Origin: Hyaloscypha bicolor E
Lineage: Eukaryota; Ascomycota; Leotiomycetes; Helotiales; Hyaloscyphaceae
Length of the DNA: 64,000 bases
Direction of reading: 5' to 3'
Assembly (NCBI RefSeq): GCF_002865645.1
Contig: NW_020194555.1
Location: 1,638,288 to 1,702,287 of the forward strand
This document shows positions 22,501 to 36,000 of the stretch, in pieces (within the stretch, counting starts at the first letter, position 1; every line of letters begins with the position of its first letter). Position numbers and translations under genes: made by a program. The notes under the pieces are model-generated. The model saw only the letters and a program-made list of their open reading frames with translations, ran no database searches and was not told the origin of the DNA.

Positions 22501-23028
22501 CAATTCTTGTTGCCGTTTGAGGAGCAGCGTACGACCCAGTTTCATTCCATATTCAGTGAACTCGAAGATTGTAGAGATAGTTCGGAACAGCAGCGCAAGT
22601 ACAGCAGGGACTGCGGACAGTAAGCTGTCATCGTTTGACTGCGAAGCAAAACTCCAAGTTTGTGTTATATCGGGCAAGAACAATTCTGCCTTGTCTTCAT
22701 CATTGGTGGAGTTTTGCGATTCGAGGTATTCTCGAAGGATGGATGTTCGATGGGCATTGGCATCTTCTGGGTCCGCAAAACTGTCCAAGAACTTCTTGAG
22801 CGTTTGTATTCCTAGTATGTTTGTCAATTAAATTTCTATTTCTGCCCCGAAGTAGAACTTACCATGCTTTGACCGAGCTGCATTTTGATCAAATGCAAGT
22901 AGCTTTCGCAGCTGTCTTGCAGAGCAGACCTCGTCTGCTGGGGCTGCGTTCACTGAGGCTGTGATCTTCTGGCGTTTGAGATAGGCCTGGTTGCCATCTA
23001 CGACTTCCTCGGCAGGTCGTTTACCCAT
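19549..23028 (-). CDS. URB1: Ribosome biogenesis protein URB1 (NPA1 family)
   Basis: Two exons (23028-22863, 22811-19549) give 1142 aa. The basic N-terminus MGKRPAEEV with LKRQK may be a nuclear signal. The NPA1/URB1 N-terminal helical domain begins at about residue 57 (IQTLKKFLDSFADPEDANAH) and carries FRRRDQTFKGLARNLGLRY. The remainder is Leu-rich helical repeat. URB1 is a nucleolar protein of early pre-60S particles, needed for 27S pre-rRNA processing and 25S rRNA folding. It is shorter than yeast Urb1 (1764 aa), as I recall for filamentous fungi. It shares a 217-bp divergent promoter with IML1. Confidence 0.88.
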
Positions 23029-23245
23029 TTTCTAGGATTCCAGTTGGTATTCTCTAGGTCATTCTTGGTAAAGGATTGGTAAACTTTTCCAGTTCAGCCT
23101 CGGAAGAATATTTTCGATTTCCCCGATTCTGCCGGGCGGTGAGGTTGCTACTGTGAGCTCCCACAGCTCACTCCTTGTATCTCCTTCACGTCCTCATCGT
23201 CATGACTTGATATATCTTCGACCGCCCACCGGGGTCCTTGGTTCA
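23029..23245. promoter_or_regulatory. Short bidirectional promoter, URB1/IML1
   Basis: Only 217 bp separate the two start codons, so both promoters and leaders share this space. No clear TATA box is seen. Confidence 0.6.
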
Positions 23246-26200
23246 ATGGCTGCTGTCCCGCCATTGACCCCACGCCGTGGGAACCAGCCTTCGCACCTGC
23301 GCCAAGTCAGCAATGGCAGCTCCGACTTCAAGCCCAAGAGTCGTCCTCTGACCGCGGCATCAGAATCCGGGACTGTTCAGCACGATCCAGTTCCTATAAA
23401 GCCGCCGGTAGAGAGGGTCTGTGTTTTATGGAATCATGATGAAGGGTTCTCTAAAGAAGAGGTTGTCATAAACCTTGACTTGTTTCCTGTCGTTAAGGCT
23501 GGAGAGCTCCTGGCTATCGTGGCTTTGAAGACGGAATCTGTCACCAGGGATTTTCAGGAGAAGGCTCAGGCGCCCAAGAAGGAGGTGGATGCTCTGGCGA
23601 CTGCTATGCAACGTGAACGAAGCAGTTCCAATCCACGCAGCCCTGGACCCGTCAATGACAGCCATTCGAAGCATGATGTTGATCTTGGAAAGCGGTACCT
23701 ATTCATTGCTAAGGACATGTCGAAAGAGATGAAGGCAAGACAGCCAATACTTGAAGTCTCTGTGGCAAAGCACATTGCCGACTTATTCTGCCTCAAGCAT
23801 CGCTCTAATGTGCTTATCACCACGGTTTGTCTACCTACTCGACCTTCATGACTCTAACTGATAACTCTCTTAGATTGACCCCGAGACCAATTCTGCCTCT
23901 CACGTCGAGATGTCCTTCAAAGATGAATATCTTGCGAGATCAGATATGTGGAGATTGGCCGTTGGGGACCTGGGCAATAAAACAGTTTTCAAAGGCCAAA
24001 AGATCCTCTTCATGGGAACGATCAAGGCTCAAGTGACAGCTGTCTACGTCAACGGCCGCAAGGTGCAATCTGCCTTCTTCTCAACAAACACAAAACCGAT
24101 CTTTCGGAGCGAGTCTGCTCGATACATTCTCTTCATTCAGATGTCAAGGGAGATGTGGGACTTTGACTCTGAGGGGTCTGGCGAGATTATGTTTAATAAG
24201 GTCGTCAATGGCTTCCTGCCAGCGCTTTTTAAAAAATGGGCGTCCCTCAAGGCGAAACATCTCGTTAGTATTGTACTTTTCACAAGAGTAGAATATGACA
24301 CGGGACTCGCGTCGGAACTGGCAACCAGTACTCATGATAGCTCATATCATACGGGAATTCAAGCAGACGGCAATAAGAAACCGTACAAGGATTTCTACCG
24401 AGTGGTAGTTAGTGAAATGGCCAGCGGATCCTGGACCACGATCCTCTATCAGCTCAAGCGCGAATTCAAATTCTTCCGCAAAGATATATCCCTCCATCGC
24501 ATTGACACTATCGGTGCTACATCTCAAGCGCCTCCGCAGAACAACATGAGAGGCGCTCTCGGGACCAGGATCGAAGCTGAACCATCTCTTGCCATGTATG
24601 GTAATGTGCTTGAGGCAATTAACCTTGCATCTTCTCAGTTCGCGCACGACTATATTGACCGAGATCTCATGAGGACGGGCATATCGATCGTGGTTATCAC
24701 TCCCAGTCCTGGCCTTTTCGAGGTCGATTATGAGACTTTGAGAATGACGACGGAAATTCTCATTGGCAATGGAATTGGCATTGATCTTGTCTGCTTGCCA
24801 AAGATGCCGCTCCATTCAGTACCACTCTTCCGCTATCGAAATCCTCAATTTGCTGCTTTCCATGAAGCCGTCAATTACAAGTCACTTCGTAGCGAAGATA
24901 ATACGCCCCGGCAGAATGCACCTATCTTTGGCAGCAGCTTCTCGTCCCTGAACGATTCGCTATCACCAACGAAGGCTTCACAACCGGAACGGTCCCTTCG
25001 CTCTGGATCCTTTGCAGCGACCACTCCACCCAGTGAATGGTCATACGCCATTCCTCACTGGATTGATGTGTCTTTCTGGACTGGAGCCTCGCAAGAACTC
25101 CGTCTGGCGAACCCTTCCACAAAGATCTCTGACAAGCCTTTCCGACGAATGGCTGCCAAACGAGCACCTGATTTTCCAGTTCGATGTAAGATGTATGAGA
25201 TGGAGATGGCAAGCGTTATTGACAATGTCATGACTGAGATTGCTGTGACCCCTTTACAACACGATGCACTATTTCCCCAGATGTCCCGCGATGTGCCAAA
25301 TGAGAAGAAGAATAGCGGAGAACCTCCCGAGATTTTACAACGACGGAGGGTGTTTGGCAGCCTGTCTGAATTCGTGAATGGTCCTTCGAAAGTGTTGGTG
25401 GATCGAAATTCCACACAAGACGACAAAAGGTTCTATCATGCGTTAGATACCTTTGATACCACCAGATCGGAGCTGCTAGAAGACCATCCTGGCATTCGAT
25501 TGAACAGCGAAGGGAAAAGACCCTTCAAGACTGGCAGCGAGGAGGCCGCCAGGAAAGTCCTTGCTGAAGACCCGAAGGTATTTGGCACGTCTTTCAATGA
25601 TGATTTGGCAGCGCTGAAGGGCGCCATTTTCTTGTCTGGTTCTTCAGGGCGAAGTAGGCAAGAAAATAAGAATACAGACGAGACGCCAAAGTCACGAAAG
25701 GACAGTGTGATCGGCAGCATGACTGCGAGTCCACGCTCGTCAACCGGCAGGCCCCCGAAACTCGGCCGTCAAATTAGTCTGGGCAAGCATGGCTTTGACA
25801 TCACAGCACCAAAAGCTGCCACAGCAGAAATTCAAACTGAACATGCAAGTGCAGCAAAGCCAACATCCCTAAATAAGGGACCCGATTCCAAAAATGGTAC
25901 AGGTTCGGTAACAAATCACTTCCTGACCCCTACAACTTCACAGGCACTTGAAAGACCATCCTCCTCACAAAGCGAAAAGTTGAAGATGAGAGTGGAAACA
26001 CCTCCAGAGGCCAAAAACTCCACCGACACATCAGACACCGAGAAGAATTCATCTGCTCGGCCTATGACCATCAAGAGCGCACTTCAATCCCTGGACTCGA
26101 CAAATCAATTCAAAAGCCGGTCGGTTCTTGGTTCCGTCTACGAAATAACCGACAGACAACATAATGGAGATGGTGCACATCCTCTACATTCCCTGCGTCA

Positions 26201-29039
26201 AGATGAGAAGTTATATCATTCAAAACTCCTTGCGGGGTCTGTTCCTGAACTTCCTGCCACACTATCCCCAACTACTGCTCTGTCGCCTTGGTTGAGCGTC
26301 TTGAATCCCTCGAACCCATCAGTAAATGACACCCTTGGACCCAGCCAATATAGACGATGGCAACACGTATTTCCACGACCAATACTTGCGAATACGATGA
26401 AATGGAAGTCATTGTGCTGCCCAGCCTCCGTCCCCTTGACCACCGAATTCTTTCCTACCAAGCATCAGCTCGATACAGAATACCAACAAAAGCCATACAA
26501 GATCTTTCAGAATGTGGATGATGAACTGAGTGAAGTTCCAAGATCTAAAGAGGAGTTCCTACGGGATCTTATAAGCCTCCGTCTGTCACAAGGATTTCAA
26601 ATTGTGGTTGGGCCTGCTGTTGCCGAAGCCTTTGGCCAAAAGTCTCTGAAGATTGCCAATGTATTCGACCGAGATGCCAAAACCGATGTTGGATCCAGTG
26701 TGTTCATGTCAATGGGGAATACTATACATCAGCTGTCTTGTGTCAACGAAACCGAAATTGAAGTAAATATGTTTATCAGAAAACCTACTGCCCCGACAGT
26801 TACCAGCCCTGGCGCTGTTGTTCCGGCTGTATACAATCCTGCCATCCGCACAACATTGGCTGGACAATACGAGTCTCGTCAAATTATTCTTGGAAAGCCC
26901 AGAGATGACTACAATTGGAATTATGTGGATGCTTTTATTGCTGGATTTGATGAAAAGATGTCGGAAGGCCTTCGCTTCTGGCGTGCACGCTTCGTTTTGA
27001 TACCGGTAGAGCGACCAACACAATCTCAAAGACGCCAGGGGGAAGACAACGAGGAGGAAATCCGACTTGAAGGAATCAAGAAGCTTACTCAAATGTGGCA
27101 ACGACACAGGGTTGTCACTGCATCAGAGAAACGGTTTCAGACTCGTGCTTCCCGGAAGACAAAAGATCTCAATCCACTCGACATTGTCTATAAGACAGAA
27201 GATCCCTCCATTGTTGTCACAGCAGAGCTTGAAACTTTACCCCTATTGGAAACCGGCGACGCAGGCCCAAGACGAGGCTTCCTTTTAGAACCAGAACGCT
27301 TCCGAAAAGCAAACCTCGATACTGCTTCCCTTGCGGAAGCCATTCAGTCCTCAGTGGAAAGAGGAGGGGTTCGAATGCAGAATCGACGTTGGCATTTCCG
27401 GCTTCATTACAACTGTTTCATCGGGTCAGACATGACGACTTGGCTTATTGAGAATTTCGAAGATATTGACACTCGAGAAGAGGCTGTTGAGCTTGGCAAC
27501 ATGCTAATGGCCACGGATGACCCGCAGAAGAACAAGGAGAAGGAGAACGGAAAAGAGAAAGAGAAAGGCATGGGGATATTTGTCCATGTCGAGAAGCGTC
27601 ATCCTTTCAGAGATGGGCAATATTTTTATCAGGTCACAGGAGAATTTGCAAAGCAGCGTCCTGAAACTAGGAGCGGATGGTTCGCTACGAAACGAAGAGA
27701 TACTTCAGTTCCATCTACACCAATGTCGGAAAGTATAATGAAGGATCCTCCCAGGCCCGAAAGGTCGAGATCAAGTTCGAATCATGACGAGATCTCCTCC
27801 GATTCTGGCGGTACAGCCACCCCAACAACAACTGGAGGAAAGAGACCAAAGGTTGCTTTGAGCAAGGTCATGAAATACGACGTTGACCATCGCAAACGGT
27901 CATATCGACCCGAGCGGATTAACCTCCATTATGATCGCCTGCACAATCCGGATAACTGCTATCACATAAGGATTGACTGGATGAATGTTACTGCAAAGCT
28001 AATCGAAGATACTATAGAATCTTGGGCGCTGACGGCAGAACGTTATGGTCTCCGGCTTGTCGAGGCTCCCATCGGTGAAGCATGCTCTATTACCACTGTT
28101 CACCCATTCAGAAGCCCATACACAATCGAGTTGGCTTGCCAGCCTCCAGAGCAGCAACCAAGAACATATTTCGATGCGAATTCGTTCGGGCCTCAGGTTC
28201 AGTCCAGTCCAGCAAGTCGACACTACTACCAAAAAGCAATCATGAAGAAATTTAACTTTGTCTTGGACATCGAAGCAGCGAAGAACTTCCCCAGCAATGT
28301 GGACGTTACATACTCGTGGGGTCGCCCAGACTTCAAATACACCCAATACATCCACCGCTCCGGCGTGGTCCTTGCCCAAATCACCGACGAAGGCAACTTC
28401 CTCCTCCTCGCCAATAGACTCTACAACAACCGAACAGCGGTAATAAGAGACATCGATAAGTTCGTCAGGCCCGATCACAGCGAGCGGAACAACCGCATAC
28501 CTTCCGCCATCTACAACCACGCCCTGTCCGACAAGGCCAGCCCCCTCAACTCCCCCCTCCTTCGTCCAACAACAACCATCTACGCAACCACTAACCAGCT
28601 CTCCAACTCCCCCATCCTACGAGCCACGTCAGACGTTCTAGGGTCCGGCCTACCTGGATCCAAAATCGCCAACGCCATCACACCCGAATCAATCAAGAAC
28701 GAGCTCGAAGCCTTCTGCAGGAACGAGTCCTCGCTGGAAGCCTTCTACAAAGAAGTGTTCGAGAAAGCGACACCGCCCAGCGCGACGCCCCCGAATTGGA
28801 GGAGTGCCTATGTGGGCAGCTTGCTGGACTCGAATATCCCGACCCTGGGTCTGCCGCCCAACGTGCTGGCGAGGGACACGAGTCCGAGTCCGATGCGACT
28901 GAGTAATGTTCCAGGGGTTGGGAGTCTGATGCCTCACCTCGCCAGGAGACAGAGTGTGCAGATTGGCGGGAGTGCGGGCGTGTCTGGGGGCGGGGAGAGC
29001 CCGAGGGGGACTGTTGCGGATGGTGAGAAGGGGGCATAG
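23246..29039 (+). CDS. IML1: IML1/DEPDC5 homologue, GATOR1 (SEACIT) subunit
   Basis: Two exons (23246-23824, 23874-29039) give 1914 aa. ATG 23246 is the first Met; the frame runs upstream only with non-ATG codons. The N-terminal domain includes VCVLWNHDEGFSKEEVVIN. The splice restores LITTIDPETNSASHVE. The SABA-like region follows (RSDMWRLAVGD, KVQSAFFSTNTKPIFRSESA). A Ser/Thr-rich disordered stretch spans about 520-860. The DEP domain is at about 1345-1420 (HFRLHYNCFIGSDMTTWLI). The conserved C-terminal domain (RPERINLHYDRLHNPDNCYH) follows, then a Ser/Pro/Gly tail. IML1 with NPR2/NPR3 is the GTPase-activating complex for Gtr1 (RagA/B) at the vacuole, switching off TORC1 on amino-acid loss. 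The next gene downstream is another Rag regulator. Confidence 0.95.
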
Positions 29040-31212
29040 GGTGATGGGGTGTTCTGGGATGGCGTTTTGTAGAGTGAGAGCGCGGAATGGGTATACCCGG
29101 GTGGAATTTTGTATTGTATGTATATATCATGCGGAACCAGATCTTTTCAAAGACTACAGTCGTTCCTACCGCAGCTCGTGAGCAGTGAATCCTGAACCCA
29201 AACAGCCGTCAACTTCTCGCCCCGGATTCCCGAAACAGGAAATAGCGGCATTTTAGATCCTCTCGACACCTCGTGGAGTGGCAATTCATCAACGGTTGTG
29301 GGGTTAAACACTTGGTGAGGTGCCGTCCACCTTAGAGTTGATATGAAGAAGAGGGGTGTCCAAGATAAAAGTCCCCTTAGGTCTCACTTCTGGATGCAAG
29401 GATGTTTCCGTTTCCACCTGCATCGCATTATCAAACTATTATTTATGCTTTCGCTGAGCAGGTGAGTGTATAATTGACATCAATAACGTTCAAGAGCTAA
29501 TAAGAGCCAGATGTCTATCAGAGCTGGGAAGGACGCCGCAACGTATTTGGCATTGACCTAGTAGAAATGCACAGTGCAAGCCCCCATTTTTTACCCCCTT
29601 GAGCTCTCTGACCGTGTGATATGCTTGGTCGGGATGAAGAAAGTTGAAGATCTTGAAAGCAGAGAGTAGACAAAGGCACTAATGTATTGTGCCTATTGAG
29701 CATGATCATTGTAAGATCACTTCTAGTGAGGTTTGGGTTTTAACATGTAGGACGTTCACCGGCTCGCTTACATCAGGGGTCGGATGCTCGTCTTCGAGGC
29801 AACGTAACAATTGACGTTCACTTGAAACGAAAGGGATCTCTCCTGCCCGCTTGAGGCCCAGTCGACCTGCTGAATTAGGATACAATCTCCAGAAACCCAA
29901 ACAAGAGTTCCATGAAGCACCGACCCTTCTTGCCAGGACAACACCCTTCACCGCTTTGACATCTGGCTGCCGCTTCGAGCCCATTCTAGCTGTCTTGGTT
30001 TAATCTCCGCAGCAGGTTCGCCGGAGGCAACGTCCCTAGTCCCCCCCGGCCGGTGAGCTGCACGCGCCCCTCCGAGGAGCTAGCTAGCTCTGGTGGATAT
30101 ACTTTCTAGATTGGGCGATAAGAATTTGTCGCCTTCTTGAAGTGGAGGAAGACTTCCGGTAGGTCCGCCGATCCTTCCTCCAAGTCAAACGGACAAGCCC
30201 AGAACACGAAGGTGAAGGCACAGTCACTATATATGTGAACATTTATGCGTGACGTCGACAGAGATAGACCCTGGGACCGGCAAAGCAAAGTGATTGTTCA
30301 GCTCACCCGGCAGATCCGAACGACTTTCTTAGTCAGAAGGAGTGAATGATCCCACGAGCCTGGTTAGGAGGAGTGCCCAGAGGACCAGGAAAAAGCAAAT
30401 GAGACACTGACCCGGGAACGAGGCACTGGAGCTGCCAGGGTGACGGTGTTGGCGGAGGCGTGGGGGCTCGTGGGGGGCTCGTGGGGTGGTGCCCAATGAT
30501 CACGTGGGTGGACAAGCCACCACAAAGGCGACGGCCCACGGCTTGGCGGGCTGAGGGCGTTGCGGGGGATTGGCCGTGTGGGATCAGACTCTGAAGATGA
30601 CCAGGGTGCAGAAGTGCCGGGCTCTGCGCAGTCGAGGAATAGCGTGGTGGAAGCGGAGAAGTCGCTTGCGAGACACGCTGCGTGGCTGATACTGTATCCT
30701 GCAGCCGTGCAGCCGTGCAGCCTCACCGACTTTGCCTGCACGGTTGAGAGCTTCGCACTGGCTGTGTGCCCGCACGTTTCATCGTCTTATCTTTGCTTTC
30801 CTCAGCTTGCTGCCTTCGGCGCACGCATCGTTATCCTCACGGGCCACGGCCCAGCAGCTCGAGTTGCTCAACCAAAGAGCTCGGAGGATTGCACGCGGGG
30901 AATCAACAATCTGAGATTAGCTTCGTCCAATACTACCTGTACGTACTGTATCACTCACGCCCGGCAGTGGCAAACGTGGCGGCACTGGCCCACCGTCTCG
31001 CGTGCTCCGAATTGCTTCTTCTGCGTGGCTGCTGGAAGCCCAATAACGTGGGCACGTGGGCTCGAGGGCAGATGCTCACTCCTGTTTGAGGACCACGCCG
31101 AAGCCATTCAGAAAGACCAAAAAAGGGGGCTCGAGGAAGAAGCAGTCACCTTTCCCAAAAGGACGAACGCCGACATCACCTGCCCAGATGCCAGAATAAT
31201 CAATATACTTGA

Positions 31213-31247
31213 CTCTTGGCTCTTGGCTCTTGACTCTTGACTCTTGA
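31213..31247. repeat. 7-bp tandem repeat, five units
   Basis: The unit is CTCTTGA or CTCTTGG, five copies head to tail. Confidence 0.85.
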
Positions 31248-31355
31248 CCAGCACATCATTCGAGGGTCGGGCCAGGGCCAGCGGGCCAGCAGCAAACAAC
31301 CTAAGAACGTGCAAGGCTGTGGCCTGTTCGGGATGACGACGGCCGTCGCAAACGC

Positions 31356-31387
31356 ATTCCCTCATTCCCTCGTTCCCTCGTTCCCTC
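31356..31387. repeat. 8-bp tandem repeat, four units
   Basis: The unit is ATTCCCTC twice, then GTTCCCTC twice. Confidence 0.85.
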
Positions 31388-32087
31388 ACGTCCTCTTGAC
31401 GAGGATAAGCTGGACACCAAGTAAGCCAGAACATGGAGATACATGTAAAGCTGTGTTACGTACAGCTATTTCAGAGACCACTCGCCTCCTCGCCTTCGTA
31501 CCTCGGACATAAACATGTAGCCGCGCCGTGCTGGCAGGGCGCGCTTAGCAGACCAGAGCCAGATGAAATCTCGCATGCCCGCTCCCCTCGGCCATATTGG
31601 ACAAATCACTCGCGCCGTGCCGCTCCTATGCTCCCGAGACACATCAAGCCCACATGTGCGCCCCGCCTCACTGTTGGTTGCACAGCATAGAGCACTTTTA
31701 GATTGAAGGAATTGCGTGGGCTGGCCAAAGAACTTCCAGAACGTGAGGCGTGCGAACCACTGGGGAGCCTCAGGTGGAGACGTGTATTCCAGGCAACACC
31801 GTGTTACTGTACGAGTTTCGATCCAGCAGATCCTATCGTGCTCCTAAACCCCGTATGCAAGAGAATCCCATGTTGCTGAGACCTGCCTATCCCATCTCTG
31901 CTGGCTATCTATCTCTGCCACCTCTGGAGTCCCCTGGGTGCGGCGAAGCGTGCGACGTCTGCATCTGCCTCCCTCCGGCAATGTGACTCAGAGATCCTAT
32001 ATGATATATGATTACTGTATCTGATGTCGAGATTGTTGGTAGCGACGACGAGGTCCGTAAAATCCTTTTGCCAGCGGCCAGAGCTCC

Positions 32088-32135
32088 CATCATCATCATC
32101 ATCATCATCATCATCACCACTACCACCACCACCAC
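32088..32135. repeat. CAT/CAC microsatellite
   Basis: Nine CAT units grade into CAC units. It is likely to be polymorphic between strains. Confidence 0.9.
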
Positions 32136-33074
32136 ACCCGGACATCCCTCGGCTGTGGCTGCCCAACGTCGATTTCAGTCAGAGCAGTGAGACCCCGCAA
32201 AGGCCCGACGGCATCTCTGAGCCCCAGGCACCAGGAGAAAGCTCCGTCATAGTCGCTCGTCGTCTCGTGTGGAGCGGGCATTATCCCTATTGCTGTCTAA
32301 TTCCCACAACCACTTCATCCACAATCCCGTCCCTGGCAGCCCATCTCTGAAGAGCCAGCCCTCGGTCCGTTCCCAGGCTTCCGAAAACCTAGAACCACGT
32401 GTAGACCTCATGCCAGTATTTATTCGTGATCCACCAAAAAGCAACCAGGAATCAATAAGTCCTCGATCGCACCACGCTTCGCCGGGGTCCGTACCGGAGG
32501 TTTCGAGGTCTCGTGGGCGGTGCTATATATATCACGAACCATATTACTCTCTTGGGTTAGCTGATCGAGCACTCACCCGAGGCAATTGTCCCCAGCGCCG
32601 GCTCCCGGGCGTGCAGGGCTGATCGATGAAAGTGCGCGTGGGCGTTGGGTTGTTGCTGCTAGTGTTCTGAGCCTTGTCCTGCAAGCACAGGGGGGCTGCA
32701 TTTGCTCCCCGAGCGACGAGCGGTGTGGACTGGACCGTGGTGGACTAGCAGAAACCGCCAAATACTTCCACCAAGTCACTTCCGCCCACGGCCCACGGCC
32801 CACCGCCTCGCCCTCAACCTCCCAACATCTACTCCTGCTCCTGCTCGCTCTCCCCTCTCACAACCTCCCCCAAAGGACCAGACCACGCCGACTGCGATAC
32901 ATTGGATCGCCTTTGACCTTCCTCCAACCACTAGCTGCACTTGCATCCAACAAACTGGCTCCCCGACACTTGCGACCATGGCCACGCTGGTGCAATTCGG
33001 CTGGCATCCAGCTTGTTAGGAACCTCACACAACCCAGCGACTGAGGACAGGCCTTAGGGAAATACCGGGGCATC

Positions 33075-36000
33075 ATGTCGTTGCTTGGTAGACTGCTCTC
33101 TGGCGCAGCGGGCGCAACGAGCTCGACTTCGAGCCCTCGAAACGCCCTTGATTCGAATTTGGAGGATCAGTTCACATACAATCTGCTCTTCCCGGATGCC
33201 GAAGCCCTTTGTCACAATGACCAAGTGTTTCCGCTCTCCTCCGGCACTGTGCTCACGCCAGTGCCCATCAGCAGTTTCGACATCAATGGAGACATCGACC
33301 TAGATATGCGAGACGTCCGAGTAATCATCATGCAGGAAGCTACGACCACTACCGGCTCGGCATATCTTCTCTACGACAGCCATACTCCTCCTCCACCCTC
33401 TCCATCGTTAGATCGCCAAGCAGCCAGCAATAGCTCAATCTACCAGGCTCGCTCTGAGGGTCGTCGTTCAATCAGTGCACCTCGAAAGACAAGCGTGGGG
33501 CAGAATTCGAGACCGGTCATCATACAGCAAGACACCTCCGCACCAAGACAATTTGGCGCTTTTGATCGCAGAACACACCACGGGGCCCCAAGTTACACTG
33601 AGACAGAAGGTCAAAGGTCGGCAAGAGAATACAGGGAAGAGGTTAACACTTTTTCAAACTGCATATTTGGGAATTCCGAAGTTCTGGCCTATAAAGGGAC
33701 CGGAACTAAGGTTCATATTCTCCCCTCAGAGTCCAGGACAACATTCACGTCAAGTTCATATATGGCCGATGGAAGTGGTTCCTTCGGCCGGTCGAGCATG
33801 CGAAGCAGCAAGCTGGCACAGTCTTTCACGTCGGACACAGTGCATGGGCCGACATCGGCTGGTTTCACAAGTCCAAGCACATTCACCAGGGGTGCAGAAA
33901 GAAAAAAGGTCTTGATCACACGCATGTTTCCGGTCCCACTGCCCAATGATGATACAGATGATGCCGCCCAAAACACAACACCGACGCCTCAGAATGCGAA
34001 TGAGACTGCAGGGTACCCGTTTCCGAAGGTTGGTGATAGACGACCGACTGAAAAGAAGAAACCTCAACCGAAGCAGAAGAGAACACCAATGTATGCTGTT
34101 GGCTTGGTTGTACACCTACCAGCAGCTCATCATCCTCCTTCGGCACCGGTTTCGAGGTCAAGCTTTCGTGGTCCTAGCTCTTACACAGAGCAAGAGTCTT
34201 ACCCCTCTTCCTTCAATTCAAGTCGTCGTTCAGGATGGACTATGCTTGGTCATGGCTTTGGTGTGGAGTCTATGGATTCTTCCTTTTCCAGTGATGTCGA
34301 CGACCGGATCGATATGATCACTCAACACTGGGACATCATCATGCGGACTTTATCACATCTCCAAGCTGTAGCAACAGCTTCACTTCTCCCTTTGCTCAAG
34401 CAAGCCGATATCAACTCCCCAGATCCACGCCGAGAATCTACAGCGCACCAACGAGCACCGTCTGCAAGCATTTCAATATCTGGAAAGCGTGTTGCTGAGG
34501 ACATCAAGCCCTTCAAGATCCCAAAGACGAACGCCAAGATGGTTCAACTGCAGGCAAACTGCCTCATGCAAGTTCCGAAGATCCACAAGGAAGTCGATGC
34601 GTCACGCCAAAGGATTATCAGCGGTATCAAGGTACATCAAGTCGTTACTGGTCAAGGAAGATGGGGCATTTGGCGCGAAGAAGCAAGGTTGGTCGGCAAA
34701 TGGGCTGGAGGAAAAGATGAAGGGTTTTTCTTCTTCAATCTGCTTACTGGCTTCCTCGGAAATCACACAGAATGGCTTCAAGCCCTCGGGCCAAGCTGGT
34801 ATCGTCGTCGGCATTATCAACAACAACGAGCAAACAGGGATGACGATATATCTCTACCGGCCCGGACCATCATTGTTTCCGACAATAAACTCATGGCTCG
34901 CCGCTTAGTATTTCTCCTGGCGGCCTTTCTCCCGGCTAATCAACAACATCCTTCCGGTCGCCTGTATCGTCCCAGCACATCGGCATCTTTCGGAGGATAC
35001 TCGCAATCTCCTCCGAGCTACACCGCGCCTATTCTAAGAGAGGAGTCATTGCGTCGCAGGATCAATAAGCGCTCTAGTGCTGCTCGAAATGCGCATGGTC
35101 GAACGATGAGTTTCCCCGCACCAGGTGCGCAAGGATCGGGGAATTTAGGGCCAGAAATCCATCACGACCGACGAACCTCGGATACTACCTCGATCAAGAC
35201 TGCAAACCTACCAATCCCAGGAAGTAATATCGGTACGAGAAAGAGTTCTGCTGCAACTACTTCTACTGTCACGCCAGTCACTACGATGCCCCATTTCTCG
35301 AGGCGTCCAGTTAGAGTAGGCACCGGGCCCGCTCCTCGTCCGGGAAGTAGTGGTAGCCTTGCGACTGATGACCTTCTACGATCTTTGAAGCGTGGTGACA
35401 GCTCTGGTCAATTTAGCAATGCCAGCACCGACTCGCAACAAAATTCGCGATGGGGTAGCATGATTAGCGGCTTCTGGGGCTCCAAAATACGAGATTCGAC
35501 GGCATCGACTAGTCTTGACCCTCGATCAATCGAAGGTCTAGAGATCAATGATCCTCATTACAAACCAGGATCTCCTAAGAAGGGAAATAAATTGATTGAG
35601 ATGGTCGAAGAAGCTAGCTGGTGTTCCCAACCGAAGGATCAGCAAGATCGTGAGATGAGGAAGTCGGAATCCGGCAGTGCAACAACAGCGAAGCCTGATG
35701 ATGAGCAGATCGAAGATATCCCTGAGCAGGTAATCCAGATTGCAGAGCGAGTCCCAGACCCGACTGGAGCGTACGAATCACCGGTCAAGACATCTATCAA
35801 CGAACATGATGGGGTTATTGACATTGATGTTCCGCTTCCTGATTATCTGGCTTTCGAATCTGCCATCAGCTCTCCATCAAGTAGTGGCTACCTGTCAACT
35901 CCAGGTTTTGGAAATGGGATGGAAGGCTTCGAACATTATTCCCGTGCTGGCCCCGACGTGGAGACGACCATGAATGTTGGAGGATGGCTTCCACGCTACA

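Larger units (their letters stand above)
29040..33074. other. 4-kb gene-free stretch upstream of FNIP/LST4
   Basis: No ORF here has convincing protein character. The longest, 226 codons at 30560-31240 in GC-rich DNA, mixes Cys/Trp/His residues without domains and contains a tandem repeat at its end. A 92-codon minus-strand ATG frame (29984-29706) is also unsupported. The region holds three tandem repeats (listed separately) and three CACGTG sites (30501, 31053, 32395). It may be a long promoter with a spliced 5' UTR, or non-coding RNA; nothing proves either. Confidence 0.5.

Noticed and set aside
30560..31240. 226-codon plus-strand ORF in the gene-free region
   Set aside because: GC-rich DNA, unusual Cys/Trp/His mix, no domain, overlaps a tandem repeat, and other frames are also open; most likely chance.
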